This document shows positions 12,701 through 27,700 of a DNA stretch of 64,000 nt, one piece after another (within the stretch, counting starts at the first letter, position 1; the number at the start of each line of letters is the position of its first letter). The position numbers and the translations under genes were made by a program. Source of the stretch: Motacilla alba alba (lineage: Eukaryota; Chordata; Aves; Passeriformes; Motacillidae); the NCBI RefSeq assembly GCF_015832195.1, contig NC_052046.1:17104161-17168160 (forward strand), written 5' to 3'. The notes under the pieces were generated by a model. It searched no databases and was not told the DNA's origin. It saw only the letters and a program-made list of their open reading frames with translations.

Positions 12701-15700
12701 TTTTTTTAATAGCCTGTGATTTTTTAAATTAGGTGTGACAAGAGAATATCTGCTAATAGAGAAAAGCATATAAATTAATTGCAAGAAGATATAAGGTTTA
12801 GGTAAAGCAATTTTTGAGCATACAAAAGGCACAGAGTTGTATGTTTTCTAGTGTCAGCCTTTCTTAGCTTCTAAAATGTCTGATAGAATATGTGGGACTT
12901 CAACAATCATATAGTTGCATGAAAAATATATCTTGAAACATCTTTATTTTCTTGTTACGTTTTAGTTGTTACTTAAAATGTTTAATCATAACTAAATTTA
13001 CTCATAGGCCTTGTTGAAATGACAGTTCTTGTTTAGTAAATCTCTTATATTTAATATATACATTATTTTAAGAGAATGAGAGATACAAGACCATTGCAAA
13101 CTGTTGCCCATTGTCTTTTATTATACTTTCAGATTAGATTTCACTTGCCATTTTATTCTTTGTCATTTGTTGTTTGTGGATAGCTTCAGACATCTAGTAC
13201 AATTTTTATCAGACCTTGCTATTTTTCTATCTTTGCCTTTTTTACATTTCTTGTAAGTCCAGCCCTCTTTAATTCTCTGGGAAATTTTGTTTTGCAAAAC
13301 ACCAAAATTGCACTTGTTTTATGTTTAGGAACTCACAAGAGTTTAGTTTTTAAAGATCACTTAAACACTTAATCACTTAATTATGTTACATTGTTGGAGG
13401 TGAGTGTATTGTCATAAGCATTTCAGGAATCAAGGAGATATAATAATCCACATACTTGTTAACACCTTCAAAGAGCTCTGAAATACTTGTGAGATATATC
13501 TTGGTTTTATAAAAAGCCTGTTTATGTTGCTGTTCTGCTATATGCTGTCCAGCTCTCTGATGCTTCTCTTTTCCACTGCTTTAGTTGCACACAAGCTTTA
13601 ATTTTGTATTTCATAACTCCCGAATTTCCCTTTTATCCTTTCTGAAGGACTGTCAGATACCCGTTCCTTTGAAACTAATGCTACTTGGATGAAAGGTTAT
13701 GCACCGCAGTTGGGCAGTTCTGTATTTCAGAAGTGTTGGATCTCTCTCATCTGATTTCAGTGATTTGGTGTATCAAGGTGGCCTTCTGTGCTGACATTTA
13801 AGCGAGAGATAGTTTCTCAGGCTTGCCCTTGCTCAGAGAAGTTGTGTGTTGAGCTCTTCTAGATCTTCTTTGGACGCTGTTCAAGTGTTTTGTTTGTTCT
13901 TTGAATAACTGGTTGTTTTAGTCCATATCAATTAAATGTTTGCTCTTTTATGATAACAAGGTTGTCCTCTTGGGTAAAACATAGTAACAGCCAATGATGA
14001 ATCAGACCAAAGATGCGCTTACTTAGCCCAGTACTCCTTTTTGACAGGGGACAATAGTAGACATTCTTAAAAAATGAGAATGGATAAAGACGGTCATGGT
14101 TCCCTGTAATGCTTTCTCAGCATCTTTTATTCTTAGGTTAATCAAAATACCTGTATATACTGCATTGTAAAAAAAAAAACCAAAAAAACAAAAAAAAAAC
14201 CTTCCCAGAATCCCAGAATGGTGAGGGTTGTAAGGGACCTGTGGAGGTCATCTTTTCTAAAACCATGGCTCTATCAGGGTCATCTAGAGCAGGGTGCCCA
14301 GGACCGTGTTCAGAGGAGAGTTCACAACTTGTCTCAAGCTACCTGCAGGTTATGTTAATTTTATAATGAGACACAAATCAAATTAAAGAACTAGCAGATT
14401 GCCTATTTTTGTACAAAATTCCTAATGTAATCAGTATGTCTTAAGACTTGCAAATAAGGGGTTTTTTTTTCAGTGTTAAAATAATGGATTGCTTTAAATA
14501 GCTAAGTAACTATTACTTAAAGTTAAGGTGGTGGAATCCAAAGTGTAAACTACTGGCGAGATCTAAATTTTTTCCCTCGACTTTTCATTCAAATATCATT
14601 TATAATATCCTAGCTGTGATAAGTATCTATACAGTAAAAATACTTTTACATGTTCAGCATAATAAAATTGTTTAGGATTTTATGCAGTATGTAATCTAAA
14701 TTTAAGACAAATTGTGCAATTCATCAGAGCAGCTTCTCATATGAAATACTGCATCATGATTTATCCAATATGTTCTTATATGCCACAATTATTTTTTTTT
14801 TTCAAATCAAAAATATTCTTGTGCCTTTTTCAGGGTTCAGCTGATCCCTTAAATAGTGCTTTCCATCTGACATACAACATGGTATTGAACTTACTTCGAG
14901 TGGAGGAAATTAACCCTGAATACATGTTAGAAAAATCATTTTACCAGTTCCAACATTACAGAACTATTCCAGAAATAGTGGAAAGTAAGTATTGCTGCAT
15001 GTTCTCATGTGAGTAGGTATAATACATAGTAAGACTGGGTATTGTTGTTACACATTATTTATTATTCTTTATTATGCTCATAGGAGTTTTTACCTGTGCA
15101 GTTGTTTTTGTCTTCTCTGCCAACAGTTGCTGCTGCACAATTCATTGCAATGTTACAGTTTCAGTAATTTCCTCTTGTTCTTAGGACCTGTACTGTTATG
15201 TGCCGTCAGTTTATGAAGAGAGCTTTCCTCTGTGAGTCTGACAAGAATGGTTGTCACCTTGCTAAACTATAGGGTTGGAAGAAGGAAAAACAATTTAAAA
15301 CTTCCCATGGGTCATTTGTGCTGCAGGGAAGAAAAATCTTAGGGAAGAAAATCTGTCACCTTTTTGTATCTCAGTACAAGCTGTAAAAAGAAAGCGCACC
15401 ACATTCAGAGTAGTGTAGGTAAGAAATATTTAATTATAATACAGAGAAAAATTCTGAGATATCTGGGACTTAATTGCACTCCACTGAGTAAGTACATTTT
15501 GACCCACAATCCTTGAATAGTGAGGATTTTCATAAGCCAAAGTCAGTGTCTGGAAATTTCAACCAGTGTTTGAGAGTGAGGCCTCTTTCAAAACTTAGTC
15601 CAGGAGACTGTTAAGAACGTGAGAGATAATTATGATTATTGAGCAGTTTATCTGTTCATTTGTTAATTGAATGTTAAGAGAGAAAGTCTGTATGTGCATG

Positions 15701-18700
15701 TAGCTTTGATAGCCATGCAGAGGGAGAGTTTCAGTAACCTTTCTGTTAGTTTGCAGGTGTAATAGTAGTTAAATATAGTATTTGTTTCCTTCCTTTATTT
15801 CCCTGTTCCAGTTGGCATGCCTACATCTTTATTCTGTCATTCTAGCAAATGGAAAAATGGAGCTGAAGAACATTTTTCATAGTTCTTGGACAGTTTGAGT
15901 TTAGGCACCATACTGGTCATTAGAATTTTGTAATCCCTTCAGCTGCGGTTAAAAACACAAAGGATAGAATTGGCTACTTAGGCTCAGGAAGAAAGTATGC
16001 TATTAAGTAAAGTATAATGGATGTAAAGTATAAAGTATTCATAAGTAAAGTATGAATGGATGGCTTATTTCTTTTAAAAATTGGCACATAAAAATAAGGA
16101 GCACTTCCCTGAGTTGTCTCTTAAGTCCCAGTGAAGTGAGATTTCCAGGCCACTTACGAGCATTCAAAACCAGCATGTAACAGGATGAGTTGGTAGAGAG
16201 GAAAAAGAGATTTCTTATATTCTGTTGTTTGTTTTTGTTTGCTGGTGATAATACCAGAATAAGAGAATGAATCATACTGTTTAGAATAAAAACTGATTTG
16301 CTTAAATAAGGTATGAAAATATTGGAGGAAGAAAATACTGATTTTCAACTGATAAATCAGACCCTAAAACAAGTTACGAAGAACATCTTCTAACAACTCT
16401 CCTCTTGTTGAAACACATCTTTTTAGAAGGTATCTTTGCGCAATCTTATTTTTGTAGGAGGAGATAAAAAGCAGTGGTAGACACTGTAGTGGTAGTCCTT
16501 TCTACAAAATCTTTGCTAGTTTTAATGTGGCTTCTGTGCAAACCTAGATCAGTTATTCCTGGACGATTTGGTGTCAGCCTTTCCCAGTTTCTCAAGCTTG
16601 TTTATTTTAAGAAAATAACACTGGTATTTAATTCAGTGGACAAATTTATAAATGTCTAGCTTTCCAGAGAATGGGTTATTGTAACTAAAAAATTAGTACT
16701 AGAAGTAGTCACAAAATATTAGTCATGGAGATCTGAAAGTGAACCACTGATTCCTCCATCTGTGTGAATCTGGTAATTTTCATGAGATTTTCCTTTTTAT
16801 TATAGGAGTCAATAATTTGGAAGCACAGTACAACAAAATTGTAATTCCCAATGAAGAAAATGTGGTGATATACTACAGAATCCGCCAACAGCTTGCAAAA
16901 TTGGGTAAAGATATTGAAGAGTATATTCACAAACCAAAGTACTGCTTGCCCTTTCTGCAGCCAGGAAGACTAGTAAAGGTAATTTGATTTTTATTTTGTT
17001 TTGTTTTTCATTTCTACCTATTTGTGAAATCTGCAAGGTTCATTTGTGTCTACCAGTTTACCATCTTGAAAAATAACATACGTCACACCAATTTTGACTT
17101 GTGTGTATTTGCTAAGCATTCAGTAATGCATTAAAATAAGTACTGTTTTCATGATGAATGCAGTCCATGACTGCTGTTGTAAATATCAAAAATACAAAAT
17201 GTTGTGCTTGCTAGGATGTTGTTATATATGTTACGTTATAACATCTTGCAATATTTCCAGGTGAAGAATGAAGGTGATGACTACGGATGGGGAGTGGTTG
17301 TTAATTTCTCTAAGAAATCAAATGTTAAGGTAAAATACACATTCTCTCCATTACCAAAATATATACCTGACTGTTTTTTTTCTGAAAATAAGATAAAACT
17401 CCTATTTCTTTACAGTTCTGAAAGGTAAAAAAAATTTCCTTTTACCCCACATTTACAAAAAGCTCTGAACTTCCTGAAGAGAAAGTGTAAAGAAATAAAG
17501 CTACAGAGGATGGAGAAGACTCCAAGTCTGGAGTTCAGTTTTTAACTTTTAACATATTTGTGGAGGAAATGCTTGCTTTTACATAGCACTGAAAATGTTT
17601 CAAACTAAGTTGTTTCTGAGACATTGCCAGTGCTAATTTGAGCTGTTCATGAGAAAAATACTGTATTGTTTTCTCTCAGAAAATCTATAGAAGCCCTAAG
17701 TGATGGCTGAGAGCAGTGGAAGACTGACATTTAAAACTCTGTGAAGAAAGTTATCTTAAACTGGTAAATTGTCCTTTGAGTCCTAAATTAGGATGTGAGA
17801 CATGGAATTGCTTGTCCTCTGAGACGTTGCCAAAGAGTTGGAAAATGAAAAGAGAGCAAAACAATAGAAATGGATCTGAGGACATTTGGAAGAAAAGACA
17901 GAGGGCAGTGATGCAATAGAAGCCAGACTTCCAGAAATTCATTTTCATAGTTGGTCTCTGTGTAACCGTTTGATGATGTGTTGGTCTCCCTTTCAGAAAT
18001 ATTTTGACCAGCTACTCTGCTCTGTAAATGAAAACTTAAGTTACATATTTTTCTGTGATAACATTTTGGTTGTAATTTTAGCAGAGCTTTGGCTTTATTT
18101 GCTAGGTCTAAATGCAAAGTCGCGTCTGTTAAGCTCTGGTGGCGTGTGTTTATTGTGGGACTTTTTAGTGCTTTTCTAATATATATTCATTAAAGAGGAA
18201 ATGAGAAAAATGTGTTCATACAGAGTTTATTAAAAGAGATTCTGTTTTGTTTTCCATCTTCCTTTTGAAAATCATACTTCTTTCTTTTTTCAAGTTGAAA
18301 AACTGGGCTGTTACTGCTGTTGCTTAAATCTTTGATTGTGGATTGCTTTTCTCATAGAGACAGACAGTAGTAAACCAGATTGTCCCCTAGTCCCAGCCTC
18401 TCTGTAAAATTGCCAACTTATGTGTCATTTGGAGGCATTTCTTCTATGTGTGTCATATTTTATTCACATACATGTTTGCCTTCCCTATCTGGCCTGTCTC
18501 ACTGTTGTATAAGCCTTTGGGCTTGAATATTAGCTTTGAAATTATGGACTGTTTTGCAAGAGATGGATCTGGCTCCAGCGGCGCTTTTTTCATTAAGTTG
18601 TTCTAGCAGCTGGGTTGAATTTTTCCTTCTGAGTGTGTGGAAAGAATGACAATAGGTGCTGGAAATTAAGGAACAAACTTAAAACTATGTAACTTTTAAA

Positions 18701-21700
18701 GTCAGTATGAAAAGACAAGTTTAGTTTCTGTGAGCAGAGGCAAAACAAATTACTTGAAGAAGTTGTTGTTTACCCATTTTAGTGTCTATTCAATGCATTT
18801 TTGTGTATTTTGCATTTTTGCACCTGAGACACAGATGTCATTCCCCATTACTATTTAAAGTATACAAGTATACTTATTTAGTACTGGAAAGATACTTCTT
18901 ATGCTGTATCTTTAGACCTTCATCCTCTTCTAAGCGGAACAGTTCTTTGGGTTTACTTTTAGGAATTTTGTTGAATTCAGACTATATTGCTAGTTTAGTT
19001 GAAAACTTTTCTTTGCTACATCCATAGTTCCTAAATACTTTTTCTAATGAGAAATCTATGCAATTAATAATGAATTTCGGGTTATAGTATGTCTGTATTT
19101 CACATAATACTCCTTGTTCTTTGCACTGTGAAAGCAAATGCATGAGTCGTGTCAATTTTGTTTATTATTAATTGTGTGTAGATGCTTTTCCAACATAATT
19201 AGACAAATCAGTGTTCCATGAAACTGTCAATACAAATAGCACTTTCCTGTCTACTGTTGTTCAGAATAGAATTTATCTCAAGCAGGGATGCTTGCTATAT
19301 ATTCTACATTATAGTAGGCAGCACAATAACTATGTCCTTTGGAATTCATAAAACCCCATAAAAATTTTTGAGTGAGAAATTTTTATTTCCACTAGATTGT
19401 GCCAGCAGTAAACTAATGATACTGTTGTGCTGTTGATAGTCAGTATTATTTAATCCCTGATTCTAGACATGAAATTTTTGTCTCTTAAAAATTATTGATA
19501 CCAAAATTTGAGATGCTGCAATTCTATCTTCCCTGTTTCGATTATTATAATCTTTACATATTTATAATGTTTACTACATAAACATCTCTTTTAGAGCTGT
19601 GTCATGGTCATTGAATTTTCAGTAAGTTTGATAGTACTTATCTGGGACTCTGAATTTGTTTTTTTTCTGTCCTTGGTTCCTAGGCACAATCATCTTTCTT
19701 ATTTTGGTTTGTTTCCAAACACTTGAAGTCAGAGGTGTTTCAGGGCAAATCTAAAATCCTAAGAATTCAAATAATTCTACAGTACTCTTCTCAAAAGGGC
19801 TTAATTTTGTCCTTGAAGCATGTGAATTGATGCAGCATGAATTAAAGAATCATTTGAACTTGATATGACAGAGAAGTCTGTGGCTAACAAGTGTTTCAAG
19901 GATTCTAGTTTCCTTTTATTCTTGCATATAGAAACATGTCTGTTGCCATTCTGGGGTGCAGTGGTTTTTAGTACCTATACTGTTGTAGGAAACCCATGGA
20001 AGGAAACAGTACATGTTAAAAAGCAGTTGTAGATTGAGTCACGTCTAGTCAGCATTTTCTAAAAGCTATTGATGTATGTAAACTTAAAGACAGTAATATT
20101 AGCAGCAGATGTTAATGATTTTTATACTCCAGCTTTATTAATGAGTTTACAATACAATCACAGGTAGAAATATTTTTTTCCTCTCATAATTTTCTAGACA
20201 GCTCTAATTCTAATATTTTCTGTAGCACACTTGTGCAGCTATGAGTTTAGCATTCGAGTCAGCATTGTGCCATCCCTGGATTTGGCTGGATACTGATCTG
20301 GTACATATGGGTATTTAAAAATTCTGATTCAGAGGGTGGCAGTGTTTTGGATCTCCTACATTGCTGTGAGTGCTTTCTGCAAATGTAGGATATAATTCAG
20401 AGGAACAGTTTCTTCCTCGGCAAGTAATTGGCATTTCTTGAAGAAATCATTTAGTTTGTACAACAGGATAACTCTGTTTTTCTCTTTAGTTTATTATGGC
20501 ACTTTCTCATAGCACTTCTGAGAATCTCTTAAGAATGCAAGCTGGCATGCGGTGAAATAAAATAGTATGTTGTAGATTTGTAATGAAAAATACTGTCCAG
20601 TAAAAATGAACTGAGTTAAGATAGGATTTTGAAAATAATGTTTTCATTTTCTCTTGTATTTGGAAGCAGAAAGCTTACACATGGTATTTTAAAAGGTGAT
20701 GTCTGCCTTTTGTTTTAGGCCTATAACATACTTCTGTTCGAAGTCCTAAAAATACTTGTTTGTAGTTGGAGTGTATTTGAGCAACCCTAATGCATATTGA
20801 TCCAAATAACTATTGCCAGTCTAAAGCAGTGTGCAAAAAAGATCATGACCTTGTGAACAGTAGTCTTTAATCACCACATCTTATGTGTTCGTGTTCTTTA
20901 AATGAATGTCAGATGTTATGGGTACAGTTTGGGTTGTGTAAAGATGCAGCCTACAAGATGCAGCTTTCCGCTTGCCACAGATACAAGCTGTTATGCTTGA
21001 AAGGTTTTTCTGTGGTCTTTGTTGTGCATGAAAACTTGAACCTGCAAACCTGCAAATGAAAGAGGTCCCCTGAATTTTGGGTTGTTGTTTTTTTTTTTTT
21101 TTTTCAAATGCAAAGTTTAGTACAGCTAGCATGATGCAAACATGCATTACAGTTTTAAAACATACTGGCTTACTTCAAACAAGCTACATATAGAAGAAAA
21201 CACAGATGCATCTGAAACTTCAAGCAGACTTTAGGCTACTCTGATAAGGGAGGATGGGGTAGGGTGACTTTTTTCAAGTGTGTTTTTCTGTGGGGAGGAA
21301 TCTTCCAATCAGTTCACCGGCATGTGAGTTTTCAGAATGTACTGCAGCACTGAGCTGATACTCTGGAAGAGACATAGCTCATTTTGTACCTTTGAGGTTG
21401 GAGAAATCATGTGTTTTTCATTTATTCCTGCTTGTATTTTAAAAATACAGACCTGCTCTTTTTCTGTACCCTCAACAGCCAAATTCTGGTGAATTGGACC
21501 CATTGTATGTAGTTGAAGTGCTCCTGCACTGCAGCAAAGACAGTTTGAAAAATTCTGCTACTGAGTCTGCAAAGCCAGCCAGACCTGATGAGAGAGGAGA
21601 AATGCAGGTTTGTTACATGTTTTTATTCTCAGTAGTTCCTTATAAACTTTGTCAAATCTTCATTTCCAAACCATTTGCACACTCTGATAAAAGAGGGACT

Positions 21701-24700
21701 GATGCATTTAAGGAAGAGAGAGAACCTGTACACCTAACTCTGCCTTCTTAATAAATAAAAGTAATACATTTCTAGTAGTACTGTTTGACAGTTTTTGTTT
21801 TGTTTGGGTTTTTTTTTTAGCAGTGTCTTGTGTCTGGGAACAGAATTCCTTTTTTTAGTAAAATTATTAGGGCTGGAAAAGATTTTCAAGATCATTTAGT
21901 CCAACCCTTGAACGCCATCTTATCACTTACATCATAGCATGAAATACCACATCCAGTTGTTTCTTGAACCCTTCCAGGGAAGGTGACTCCACCACCTCTC
22001 TGGACAGCTTTGCAAAACTCTCTTACTCTGAAATTAAATTGAATTTTTTTTTTAGTGAAAATATTTGTATTATTTAAAATTTTCAATTTGAAACCCTGTA
22101 TCAAGACAAACAGTTACACTGCCTTTGATCTGAAAATTGTAATTTGTCTGCAGGTTAGTTCTCAGAAACTCCATTTAAACCTTGGAGTTTAATGCAGTAG
22201 TGATTCTTCATGGTGTCATGATGGTTTTTGTACTTAGGAAGATTTTCTGTCTTGATGTTCTCTGCTGGTAGCATTCTTAGTTAAGTATATGACAATAATT
22301 TGCCTGGTTTCGACCAGAAGAGGTATTCCAGCAGGTAAGATGCAAGGTAATAGAAAAGCTGTTGTTTTGTTTTCAGTTGTAGTCTTTTCCCAGATGTAAC
22401 TGCATTCAGAATTTTACCATTTGGGCAATTACTTTTCTTCTTTATGAATACTTTAGGTCCTTAGCTGCATTTTTCTCCTTTCTGGTATTCCTTTACCCAC
22501 TGCTGTGTTCTTGAGCACTAGGTTTTCCTTTTTCCTTGAAAAGGTTTTGCTATGGACCAGTAATAAGAGGTATGTTTTTTACTGATTTATGAGTTACTAC
22601 ACTCTCTTTGATAGGTTGTTCCTGTTTTGGTACATCTTGTCTCAGCTATCAGCAGTGTCCGACTCTACATACCAAAAGACCTGAGGCCTATTGATAACAG
22701 ACAAAGTGTGTTAAAATCTGTACAGGTAAGTTCCACTAGGCTGTGTAAGTACTATGCTCTGCTTAGTGAGTCACTCTTAAACCCAAGGCAACTCATTCTA
22801 ATGAAATTTGTGTAAAGTTTCTGTCACATCTTCACCCTTATTCTTTAAAGGGGTTGGCAGCCACGGTGTATGTCGATTGTTTTTCCTTGTCAAGTAATTT
22901 TAAACAGATTTTGAAAACTCCTGAAACGTCACATAACTTACATTACAGCCTCCTGTGTTTCTATAGTTGTGCTAGCTGATTTTACTGTTACTTATCTTAA
23001 AAAAAACCAACTTTTTCATTTTAGGAGGTACAGAAACGTTTTCCTGATGGAGTGCCCTTACTAGACCCTATTGATGACATGGGCATCAAAGACCAAGGGT
23101 TGAAAAAAGTAATCCAAAAAATAGAGGCATTTGAGCATAGGATGTACTCACATCCTCTTCACAACGATCCAAACTTGGAAACCATATACAAACTTTGTGA
23201 AAAAAAAGCACAGGTAAAGAAACAAACCAAATTACTTTGTGTTTAGTTGCAGAGGGGGGAGGGAGGTTGTCTTTCTACTTGCTTTTCTTTTTATTTGCAA
23301 AGTCTAAATAAACTCTTTTAAATTACTGAATCTCACTAACAAAATGGCTGAGTTGGTGGTATGCTCTTCTTGGTACAGGTGTATGTCTGAAAAGTATGTC
23401 TGAGAAGAAAACTTCAGAGGAAATTTACAGGAATTAGAAGGTTACAGGGGTCTTTTTCACTGAGTAGACATAGCACAGTGCAGTGTAGGAAGAGTCTTCA
23501 TAGATAATTTTAATTGATTTTTTAAAATATATTTGTGCAAACCAAGTTGAATTGATGGGGCTTATTAGCTTGAGGAGCGTACCAGAGAAATCATTGTGCT
23601 GCTGTTTCCTGAGCTGACTCTCAGCCTGGAAGCAATTATTTATTTTATATAGAGTTGTACTGTCTTAGACCAAAATCATATGCATAAAACCAGCTCTCAT
23701 ATTTCTCTGCTGCTTGAGAAGACAGGTTCTTCAGGAGCCACTTCACAGAAGTGAGGTGCTTCTGGTATGGGCAGCACAGAGTTGCATGTGGTAAGACCTG
23801 ATGGACCGAGCAGCTCTTTGCGAGGGTGTCTGCTGTAAGGATGTAGATGGTGACTGTGATGAGCTGCAAACAACTGGAGAAGTTAATAGCAGAAAATTAT
23901 GCCTTTGGCTTACATTTCATTGAATAATTGGTTAGCTGAGACTTAGTATAGGTCTCGGAAGATGAGCGCTCATTTCAACAACAACAGAGCATTCTTTGTC
24001 TTTTTAGTGTGGACTGATATGGTTTGTTTCCCACTGTGGGTAAATAGCTTAACTTCCCAAGCTTACCAGAGATTTCAGTAGGTAAATGGAGCTGATTTTT
24101 AATTATTAAATCTGTTTTAAACCTTCCTCTTAGAATACTTAGGCAAGTCAACTAGTCAAGTTAGTATGTTCATATACCATTGTTCTGAGGCTTTTATGTA
24201 AATTAAAAAATGTCTTTAAAACAGTTTACACCAGCAAGGTGTAATTCCTCTCCTTCTGGCCCCCCAGATTGCTATGGATATTAAAATAGCAAAGCGAGAA
24301 TTGAAGAAAGCCAGAACTGTCCTGCAGATGGATGAACTTAAATGCCGCAAGCGTGTTTTGAGAAGACTGGGGTTTGCCACGTCTTCAGATGTTATTGAGA
24401 TGAAAGGACGGGTTGCTTGCGAAATCAGCAGGTAACTGGCTTCTGTGCAAACTGTTCATTGTCATGTGTATACACGTTATTGTCCTTGCTAAAATTAGTA
24501 CATTATGTTTATATTTTGAAGTTTAGGGACCATTAGAAAAAGGGATCTTTAGAGACTTTGTTCTGTGTAATAAAGGTAATATGCTGATTCAAGCAGCATA
24601 AGTAAAGTAGCAACTTAAAGACAAAATACAATAGGTTTTAAAGTTAAAGTGAAGACATGAAAATGCCAAAACAATGGCTGTTTTTGTGCCGACTTAGGTA

Positions 24701-27700
24701 ATAGCATGTGTTTTGATTTAATGTTGTACATTGCATGAGGGGAAGGTTTTCGCATGAGCGAAATTCCTTCCATAGGAATCTGTAAAGTGATGCATTTTAC
24801 TGTAATACATTTATCAGGTACATCTATATTGAAAAAGGTGAAAAAAAATGAATCAGACTTTAATATCTTACAGTATAACTCAGATTTTGATAGGATTTTA
24901 TATTTTTAAAAGTCACAGTGACTGCTGTACTTCTTATTTTACAGGTAAGTTTATTTGATAGCTAATTGCCTTGCAAAATCTGATAGCAAGTGGGGAAGCT
25001 TAATCTGAATTTTATCTACTTCCTGACTGTCTGGAACTGTTTGAGTTACACATTTAAAAAAAAAAAAAAATCATATGTTGTTTTTCCCCCATCCTATGCA
25101 TTTTTTGGATTAACTCTAAAAATAGAGGTATTTTATCCAAACAAGTATGTTTGGATTTTTTATCTGCATCATGCAGTTACTTTTATAATTCATGATTAAG
25201 TCATTATTCTTCAAGTAAATTGAAGCAAGTTTGTTCCTTTCTTCAGTATTTTGGAAATATCCAGTTGAATTTTTATAAGCAGCAACAGTATTAGTTTAGT
25301 CCTTTTCGTAAGTTACCTAACTCCCTGGTTCTTTCTGATCTCTTGATCTGTCTGATAGAAACTGACTAGTTCAACTATTTATACTAACTCATATGATCGG
25401 TCAGGAGAGCTTTATTCTAGTCCAGTAAGTGCTTTTAGTTTCTTTAAAATACTGTTGCAGTCTCTTAATCATTAGCATTCCCCTAAAAAAGCTAATATAC
25501 TTTTGTGTGTGTGTGTATTTTGTGTCCCTGACAGTAAAATTAAGATGCTGGTTTTTTAATCCATATCCAGTTGCTTCACAAAACATATTAATAGTTCTTC
25601 ATTTAAAAATTACATATCAGTAAGTCTTTCCTCTAAGCTTCATTCTCTTTATTTTAGTGCTGATGAACTACTCCTGACAGAAATGATGTTCAATGGTCTC
25701 TTCAATGATTTGTCTGCAGAACAGGCAACTGCACTACTCAGCTGTTTCGTGTTTCAAGAGAATGTGAGTTACTTCTTCAATTCAATAATTCTGGACATTC
25801 CTGTCTTCTAACAATACTGGTTTTAATTCAATTGCAGGAATTGGTCATAAACAGTATGAGCCATTGCACATTTTTGATTGCTTCCTAAAATGAAGGAACT
25901 CCCATTGAACTTAGCAAAAACATTTCAGCTTCAATGCTGAAGTCTCTTTCCTCATGAGAGACACTCTAAAGGCTGTGTTAAATTGCAATCTTCCTCTTCC
26001 AGTGAAGCAGTATCAATAGATTGTCAGCACATGTGCTGCTATTAATAAAAAAACCACTCCATATAATTGAAAATGTAGAGTGATTATCTCAAGAAGATGC
26101 TCAACAATAACTGCACCCTGCACTCTGGGATGAGCATATATTTAATCCTCAGACATGTCTGTGTTATGTTACATGGTCAGTACCCTTGACCATTGATCAA
26201 AATGGCAGTACCACATGGAATTGATTCCTAAAAGGCTGTTAAAGGCAGACCATATGTATTTAAAAGCTGGGCATTTAATATCAGATGATATTGTTTTCCC
26301 ACCTGTAAGCTGTATACAAAGTTAGTATCACCCCAAAAAATTAGTAAAAATAAACTTCCATATGAAATATTTTTGCAAGTAGGTAGCAAGATATATCACT
26401 GAGGTTGATTCTAAATATGGAAAAAACCATTAGCAGCAGAGGCTAATGCATTCCATTTGTTAGTAGAAGGGACACCAAGGTAAGCTATTGTGTATTTGGA
26501 TTCACTCAACAATAGTAATTTAGTCTAAACAGCGAGGGTATAAAGATATTCCTGTATTTTGAAAGCTGGATTTTCATATATTGCCACTGATGCTGAAGTT
26601 ATTAAAAATATCTTGTATTCTTAAAGAAAAGCTTGTAACTGTCAAAGTAGTTAATGACAGTTCATTCATCAGTTCAAAACTATGATACAGCTAAATAGAG
26701 GGAATTTTGGAAATATCCAGAAAGCAGATGCTGCTTTTCATAATGTTGGTGTACTATACAGAAAGATTTTGTTTTCTAATCTAGTTTGAGGAACAAATTT
26801 TCAGGGAATTCAGTAATTTTAGTGTTTGGCAACATGTTTGAGAATTTATTGGAATAATGTAGAGTGGCAGTATCACGCATTGAACTTATGGTTTTGCACT
26901 TAATTTGGTATAGAGCAAATGTATGGGAGCACTTGAGATTTTTTAATATCTTCTTTTTCAGTCCAGTGAAATGCCAAAATTGACTGAGCAGTTGGCAGGA
27001 CCACTTCGGCAAATGCAGGTAATTAGAAATCTGTCTGAGCTCAGGGTTAGTGTTAACATGAGCAAAGCTTATGAGTAATGTATAAGTGTAAAGACCTAAT
27101 TTTGGATGATCATGGAATTCAGGTGGCACTGCATGTGATTTTGTAGTGTGTAATTAATAATACGTTACACGCTTTGCAAGAAATCTTTATGCTAATTTAG
27201 GACATGCCTCTAGAAGTTTTATAAGCTTGCTTGCTACACTGTAGATTGTAGATTGTTAGTGTAGGCAGATTTCATGTAAACAATGGTTTACTTTTTAATT
27301 ATGAGTAATTTCACTCTAAAAAGAAAACTTCATCCTGTAATGCAATACCTAATAATGTGCATGTCTTTTTGTCAGTTGAATTCTTACTCCAAGTAAGAAT
27401 TAAGTAAGGTTAAGTATAATATAAATACAAAATATTTTATTTTAAAGGAGTGTGCAAAAAGAATCGCCAAGGTGTCAGCAGAAGCAAAACTGGAAACTGA
27501 TGAAGAAAATTACCTGAATTCTTTCAGACCCAACCTAATGGATGTTGTGTATACATGGGCAAATGGAGCTAACTTTGCTCACATCTGCAAAATGACAGAT
27601 GTCTTTGAAGGTAGGCTAATCCGTTGTTCTTTAGAAGGTATGAGTTGGTAATTCTACAACAGGGAATGATAATACTGAAGAACCTTACTGTAAACTCAGA

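Larger units (their letters stand above)
2911..14833 (+). other. MTREX: MTREX large intron (11.9 kb)
   Basis: This is the longest MTREX intron in the window. It holds a CR1 fragment (6207-6830), a duplicated segment (6958-7034), a short minisatellite (9414-9482), a degraded CR1/L3-like piece (13974-14110), an A-rich tract (14169-14199) and a CR1 3' fragment (14205-14348). Smaller direct repeats lie at 3093-3141 (two copies of about 23 bases, period 26) and around 5095-5137 (TTACATAAT units). Short reading frames here have no recognisable product. Confidence 0.85.

Noticed and set aside
16004..16062. AAGTAAAGTAT imperfect repeats as a possible binding-site array
   Set aside because: The spacing and sequence are irregular and AT-rich. 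Simple slippage explains them.
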